In this document: one piece after another, positions 25,828 to 29,462 of the stretch
Layout of the letters: each line of letters starts with the position of its first letter
Position numbering within the stretch: the stretch's first letter is position 1
Program-made: the position numbers and the translations under genes
Notes under the pieces: generated by a model
Database searches by the model: none
What the model saw: only the letters and a program-made list of their open reading frames with translations
Told to the model about the DNA's origin: nothing
From: CAZAMT01 sp964486145
GTDB taxonomy: Bacteria; Bacteroidota; Bacteroidia; Bacteroidales; JAAAOM01
Assembly: GCA_964486145.1 (NCBI GenBank)
Contig: CAZAMT010000020.1
Location: 1-29,462 of the forward strand
Direction of reading: 5' to 3'
DNA length: 29,462 nucleotides

Positions 25828-25898
25828 CTATATATACTTTTACAGGAATTTTCCGTTAATAAGTATATTCTTATCCTAATATCTTAATTGTTATATAC

Positions 25899-27578
25899 AT
25901 GGTAACCTATTCCATACAACCACATACCGAGCCTCTTGGAGAAAAATTAGCTGCACATCTGTTGCGACGGGCTACATTCGGTCCGGATATTCATCAAATA
26001 AAAACATTCGCAACATACACGGCAAGTAAGGCATTTGAATTATTAACCGAAGATAAGCCCGTTCCGGATCCTCCCGTGGATCCATTAACGGGTCAACCCT
26101 GGACAAATCCGCCTGAGCAGTTTAAGGCCTCCGATGCCAACAACGATAATGGAACATTGTTCAGTTATTTTAAATCATGGCATTTGGATGCTATGCGTGC
26201 GGATGGCGTGCATTTGAGAGAGCGAATGACATGGTTTCTGCATAGTCACATTCCAACAAGCATTGAAGTTGTAAAAAGCAACGAAGCAATATATTACCAG
26301 AATGCATTGTACCGTTATTATGCCCTTGGTAGTTTTAAAACTTTTTTCAAGAAAGTTTGTATTGATAATGCCATGCTCAGGTATCTCGATGGAGAAACAA
26401 ATTCAAAGGATGAACCAAATGAAAATTTTGCCCGCGAGATGTTTGAACTTTATTCCATTGGAAAAGGCCCTCAGGTGGCAGAAGGTGATTATACATTTTT
26501 TACCGAGGATGATATAAAGTCGGCAACCCGCATTTTGACTGGTTTTACGTTCGATGATACATTTCAAAACCTGGATATGGATACGGGAATTCCTTCCGGT
26601 ATTTTGAAAACAACAACCAGCGATGGAATTGAGGTTGCTACGCGGCATGATCCGGATGAAAAGGTGTTTAGTGATGCTTTTGATAATACCGTCATTGCAC
26701 CCAATGCATTGAAATCGGGCCTGGCAACAAAGAAAGCTGCAATGGATGAACTCGATGCACTCATTGAGATGATTTTTGACAAAAAGGAAACAGCAAGGTT
26801 TATCTGCCGGAAATTATACCGTTTTTTTGTTTATCATGAAATAACTGATGATATTGAAACTTCTGTGATCGGTCCACTAACAAATATTTTTTATGACAAC
26901 AATTATGAATTTAAACCGGTGTTGTCGGCACTTTTTCAAAGCAAACATTTTTATGATTTGGATAATGCTGAAAGCAGTGATAATATTATTGGAGCATTGA
27001 TAAAATCACCCATTGAACTCATCATTGGTTCGCTCAGGTTTTTCAATGTGGCTTTACCCGACCGGGAAACACAATTGAATGATTTTTATGAGAAGGCATA
27101 TGCAAATGGTATATTTAAACAGATTGAACAACAAGGATTAAACCTTTATGAACCGTTTGAAGTTGCTGGTTACCCTGCATATCATCAGTTACCGGGATTC
27201 AATCGCAACTGGATAACAGCAACAAACCTGGCTTATCGCTACAAATTCTCTGAAGAACTGATGAACCGTTTTGATAATGAGGATACCGGGTTTACACTTG
27301 ATATCGTGGACTGGGTTGAAAATTCAGGAAACATAAGTGATCCGTCTGATCCATCAGAAATTGTAGCTGTTTTCACCACGTACCTTTATCCCATTGAAAT
27401 CACACAGGATAGGTTTGATTTTTTCCTGAATACAGTTTTCCTTGAAGGGCTGGAACCTATTAACTGGGGCGGGGAATGGTCGTTATATGCGAATTCAAAT
27501 GACGAAACGGTTGTCCGCCAAAAGCTGGAAACCTTATTATCTGGGATTATGCAAACTCCCGAATATCAAATTTTTTAG
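25899..27578 (+). CDS. DUF1800-family protein
   Basis: DUF1800 proteins are common in Bacteroidota, Planctomycetota and Proteobacteria and are nearly always encoded beside a DUF1501 gene; their function is unknown. The 559 residues show the family start AAHLLRRATFGPD (18-30) and the central DEPNENFAREMFELYSIGKG (about 167-186). The rest is mainly helical. Unlike many family members this one shows no N-terminal signal peptide, because the family core begins at about residue 12, and no C-terminal sorting domain, so its export is unclear. The start ATG follows TATAC without a Shine-Dalgarno sequence. The DUF1501 gene begins 11 bases after its stop, so the two form an operon. Confidence 0.9.
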   Translation: MVTYSIQPHTEPLGEKLAAHLLRRATFGPDIHQIKTFATYTASKAFELLTEDKPVPDPPVDPLTGQPWTNPPEQFKASDANNDNGTLFSYFKSWHLDAMRADGVHLRERMTWFLHSHIPTSIEVVKSNEAIYYQNALYRYYALGSFKTFFKKVCIDNAMLRYLDGETNSKDEPNENFAREMFELYSIGKGPQVAEGDYTFFTEDDIKSATRILTGFTFDDTFQNLDMDTGIPSGILKTTTSDGIEVATRHDPDEKVFSDAFDNTVIAPNALKSGLATKKAAMDELDALIEMIFDKKETARFICRKLYRFFVYHEITDDIETSVIGPLTNIFYDNNYEFKPVLSALFQSKHFYDLDNAESSDNIIGALIKSPIELIIGSLRFFNVALPDRETQLNDFYEKAYANGIFKQIEQQGLNLYEPFEVAGYPAYHQLPGFNRNWITATNLAYRYKFSEELMNRFDNEDTGFTLDIVDWVENSGNISDPSDPSEIVAVFTTYLYPIEITQDRFDFFLNTVFLEGLEPINWGGEWSLYANSNDETVVRQKLETLLSGIMQTPEYQIF

Positions 27579-27589
27579 AAAACAAACTC

Positions 27590-29233
27590 ATGGACAGACG
27601 AAAATTCTTAAAAAACCTCACATTTGCGGGATCAACAGGAATGTTAATTTCAGGGTTACCCTTAAAAACCTGGGCCGTACCATCTGCATTAAAAGCTGCC
27701 ATTGCAGCATCAGGGAATGATAAGGTTGTTGTGTTTATCCAGTTACACGGCGGAAATGATGCATTGAATACGTTGATTCCGTTTGATCAATACAATGAAT
27801 ATTATAATTACCGGCCAAATATTGCTATTCCATCAGATGGTGCACGAAAGTTTCTGAATCTTGATACCTCCCTAACCATTGAAAACCAGATTGGGATTCA
27901 TCCCGATATTGTGTCATTAAAGCAAATGTACGAGCAAGGGAGGGCAGCCATTGTTCAGAATGTGGGCTACGAACACATGAATCTGTCTCATTTTCGTGGA
28001 CGCGATATCATGTTTATGGGAGGTGATGCCGATGATAATTATGCATCGGGCTGGATGGGACGGTTCCTGAACGAAGAATATCCGGGATATCCGGAAGCAT
28101 ACCCTTCACAAACACAACCTGACCCCATTGCAATTGAAATAGGAAACAACATGTCACTGGCTTTTCACAGAAGTAATGGTATTCCTATTGGATTTAATGT
28201 TCAGAGTCCACAGGCGTTTTATGATTTAATCTCAAATGTTGGTATTGATCCACCTATTAAATTTCCTGACAGTCATGCCGGTGATGAACTGAGGTATTTG
28301 ATGGAATTTGAGAAGAAATCCAACCAATACGCAGAACGTTTGAAAAACGTATACGAAGCGGGAAAAAACTCATCGGTGGTATATCCAACAACCTATCCGT
28401 TAAATGCACCAGCGTCTTCACTGCAAAATCCACTATCCGGCCAGTTAAAGCTTATTGCCCGGATGTTGGCTGGCGGTGTGAAAACAAGGGTGTTTTTGTG
28501 CCGTATCGGCGGGTTTGATACCCACGGGGAGCAGGTGGAAAGCTACGATTCAACCATCGGAACACATGCAGCCCTGATCTATCATTTATTTTCGGCTGTG
28601 AAAGCTTTTCATGAAGATTTACACCAATTAGGACTGCATGAAAAAGTATTGAGCTTAACATTTACCGAATTTGGAAGGCGGGTTTATTCAAACGCCAGCT
28701 ATGGAACTGACCACGGCACAGCAACGCCGGTATTTTTGTTTGGTGAAGGACTGAAACCGGGTGTTTACGGGACAAACCCGGATTTGAACGATTTAAATGG
28801 TGGAAACATTAAATACGCCATCGATTATCGTCAGATTTATACATCCATTGTAAACGACTGGTTTGAAGCTACACCCAAAGGACTGGAGGCAACAGGATTC
28901 GGGGGATGGATAGACAGTCGAATACCGCTGTTTTCCGATTCTGTTGGAATCAGGAGCAGTTCTGAAACTAAAGATGAGTTTGTGAGCATTTATCCAAATC
29001 CTGTTCAGTCACAATTACAAGTTCAGTTTCATGCAAGTAAACAATTGCAGGTGTACAAGGTAAACATTTTAAATACTGAAGGTAAGCTGGTAATGACCAT
29101 CATGAACAATCAAATCGTTCATTCCTTTCAATCTGTTTCATTGGATGTCAGTGGATTGAAAACCGGAGTATACTTCCTTCAAGTAAGTGCTGAAGGAAAC
29201 CGGGTAGTAAATAAGAAAATTATTAAAAAATAG
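27590..29233 (+). CDS. DUF1501 protein with Tat-like leader and type IX sorting domain
   Basis: This 547-residue protein has a sulfatase-like (alkaline phosphatase superfamily) fold as usual for DUF1501. Family motifs are visible: QLHGGNDALNTLIPF (51-65), a GYEHMNLSHFRGRD block, CRIGGFDTHGEQ, and FTEFGRRV followed by GTDHGTATPVFLFG. It starts with RRKFLK (3-8), then a hydrophobic run and an Ala-containing cleavage site near residue 29, a twin-arginine type leader. The last 82 residues (466-547) form a type IX sorting domain, with SIYPNPVQSQLQVQF, LDVSGLKTGVYFLQV and the lysine-rich end, so the protein is probably carried across the outer membrane and left on or outside the surface. Substrate and activity are unknown. 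Confidence 0.93.
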   Translation: MDRRKFLKNLTFAGSTGMLISGLPLKTWAVPSALKAAIAASGNDKVVVFIQLHGGNDALNTLIPFDQYNEYYNYRPNIAIPSDGARKFLNLDTSLTIENQIGIHPDIVSLKQMYEQGRAAIVQNVGYEHMNLSHFRGRDIMFMGGDADDNYASGWMGRFLNEEYPGYPEAYPSQTQPDPIAIEIGNNMSLAFHRSNGIPIGFNVQSPQAFYDLISNVGIDPPIKFPDSHAGDELRYLMEFEKKSNQYAERLKNVYEAGKNSSVVYPTTYPLNAPASSLQNPLSGQLKLIARMLAGGVKTRVFLCRIGGFDTHGEQVESYDSTIGTHAALIYHLFSAVKAFHEDLHQLGLHEKVLSLTFTEFGRRVYSNASYGTDHGTATPVFLFGEGLKPGVYGTNPDLNDLNGGNIKYAIDYRQIYTSIVNDWFEATPKGLEATGFGGWIDSRIPLFSDSVGIRSSSETKDEFVSIYPNPVQSQLQVQFHASKQLQVYKVNILNTEGKLVMTIMNNQIVHSFQSVSLDVSGLKTGVYFLQVSAEGNRVVNKKIIKK

Positions 29234-29309
29234 TTACACTGAAGCAAAAACACAACCTGTGCAGGATATTTTTCGGCATGCGTTTTACCTAACAAAAACG
29301 ATCACCCAA

Positions 29310-29329
29310 ATTGAGCGATTACGCTCAAT
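29310..29329. repeat. Perfect 8-bp inverted repeat, loop ATTA
   Basis: ATTGAGCG at 29310-29317 pairs perfectly with CGCTCAAT at 29322-29329. No T run follows on the plus strand. On the minus strand TTTTT comes about ten bases after the stem, so it is at best a weak terminator in that direction. Confidence 0.7.
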
Positions 29330-29336
29330 CGACGAA

Positions 29337-29385
29337 GAAAATGTAAGCATTTCACGCCACCCATTCGGTGAAATGTAACATTTTC
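29337..29385. repeat. Two-part 16-bp hairpin
   Basis: GAAAATGT (29337-29344) pairs with ACATTTTC (29378-29385), and inside it CATTTCAC (29348-29355) pairs with GTGAAATG (29368-29375). A small internal loop separates the two stems and a 12-base loop closes the structure. Such length is unlikely by chance and suggests a structured RNA, a palindromic repeat, or a mobile-element end. Confidence 0.7.
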
Positions 29386-29399
29386 TATGTCGGGGTTAA

Positions 29400-29447
29400 C
29401 CCTAAGTAAAGCGCTACTTCACTGTGTTCGTACCGCTCAACTTAGGG
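29400..29447. repeat. Inverted repeat CCCTAAGT/ACTTAGGG
   Basis: CCCTAAGT (29400-29407) and ACTTAGGG (29440-29447) are perfect inverted repeats 32 bases apart, with a further GCG/CGC pair inside. It directly follows the preceding hairpin and continues toward the window edge, so the element may be incomplete here. Confidence 0.6.
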
Positions 29448-29462
29448 ATCAATCTGTTCGGA

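Larger units (their letters stand above)
25365..25898. other. Divergent intergenic region
   Basis: This 534-base region separates the minus-strand operon from the plus-strand DUF1800 gene. It holds the operon promoter near its left end, a possible promoter box for the DUF1800 gene at 25820-25827, and an open frame without a start codon at 25632-25802. I see no tRNA, riboswitch or clear operator palindrome in it. Confidence 0.6.
29234..29462. other. Gene-free region at the right edge, rich in inverted repeats
   Basis: No coding frame is supported here. From about 29310 onward three separate strong hairpins follow each other; they are listed individually. The stretch 29234-29309 shows nothing I can name; a small CCTG/CAGG palindrome before a T run near 29262-29275 is too short to call a terminator. 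Confidence 0.6.

Noticed and set aside
1..29462. CRISPR array, insertion sequence or complete transposase
   Set aside because: No regularly spaced direct repeats and no transposase or integrase motifs were seen on either strand.

Overview
The window comes from a member of the Bacteroidota; I cannot name the genus. Four signs point there. The last gene ends in a type IX secretion (Por secretion tail) sorting domain. Promoter-like boxes fit the Bacteroidota consensus TAnnTTTG. Most start codons lack a Shine-Dalgarno sequence. The household genes (START-like protein, a long LptF/LptG-type permease, fused RibBA, an alpha/beta hydrolase-OsmC fusion) are typical of the phylum.

Left part (1-10026). 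A truncated tRNA-like gene with an abnormal anticodon arm runs off the left edge. A plus-strand block follows: a START-like protein, an LptF/LptG-family permease, a GT-B (family 4-like) and a GT-A (family 2) glycosyltransferase, ribBA and fmt. From the permease to fmt the genes are packed with gaps of 16 bases or overlaps, so they are probably one transcription unit mixing envelope and core metabolism. A small unknown gene converges on fmt. Then come a hydrolase-OsmC fusion and an EamA/DMT transporter.

Middle part (10133-25364, minus strand). This is the most interesting region: six genes over about 15 kb, read right to left, with overlapping or nearly abutting ends and one good Bacteroidota promoter in front (25420-25450). 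In transcription order they encode an 88-residue protein, an M14 zinc carboxypeptidase with a C-terminal membrane anchor, a 1156-residue protein with a DUF6603-type core, a 1043-residue protein with a transmembrane hairpin in its middle, a 1642-residue protein with an N-terminal coiled coil, and a 623-residue protein. None shows an N-terminal signal peptide. Several conserved-looking motifs resemble uncharacterised giant proteins I remember from actinobacteria and myxobacteria, so this may be a widespread but undescribed multi-protein system. I assign no function beyond the peptidase.

Right part (25365-29462). A 534-base divergent intergenic region holds promoters for both sides and a possible gene remnant. 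On the plus strand follows a DUF1800-DUF1501 pair; the DUF1501 protein carries a twin-arginine-like leader and a type IX sorting domain. The last 230 bases hold no gene but at least three strong inverted repeats.
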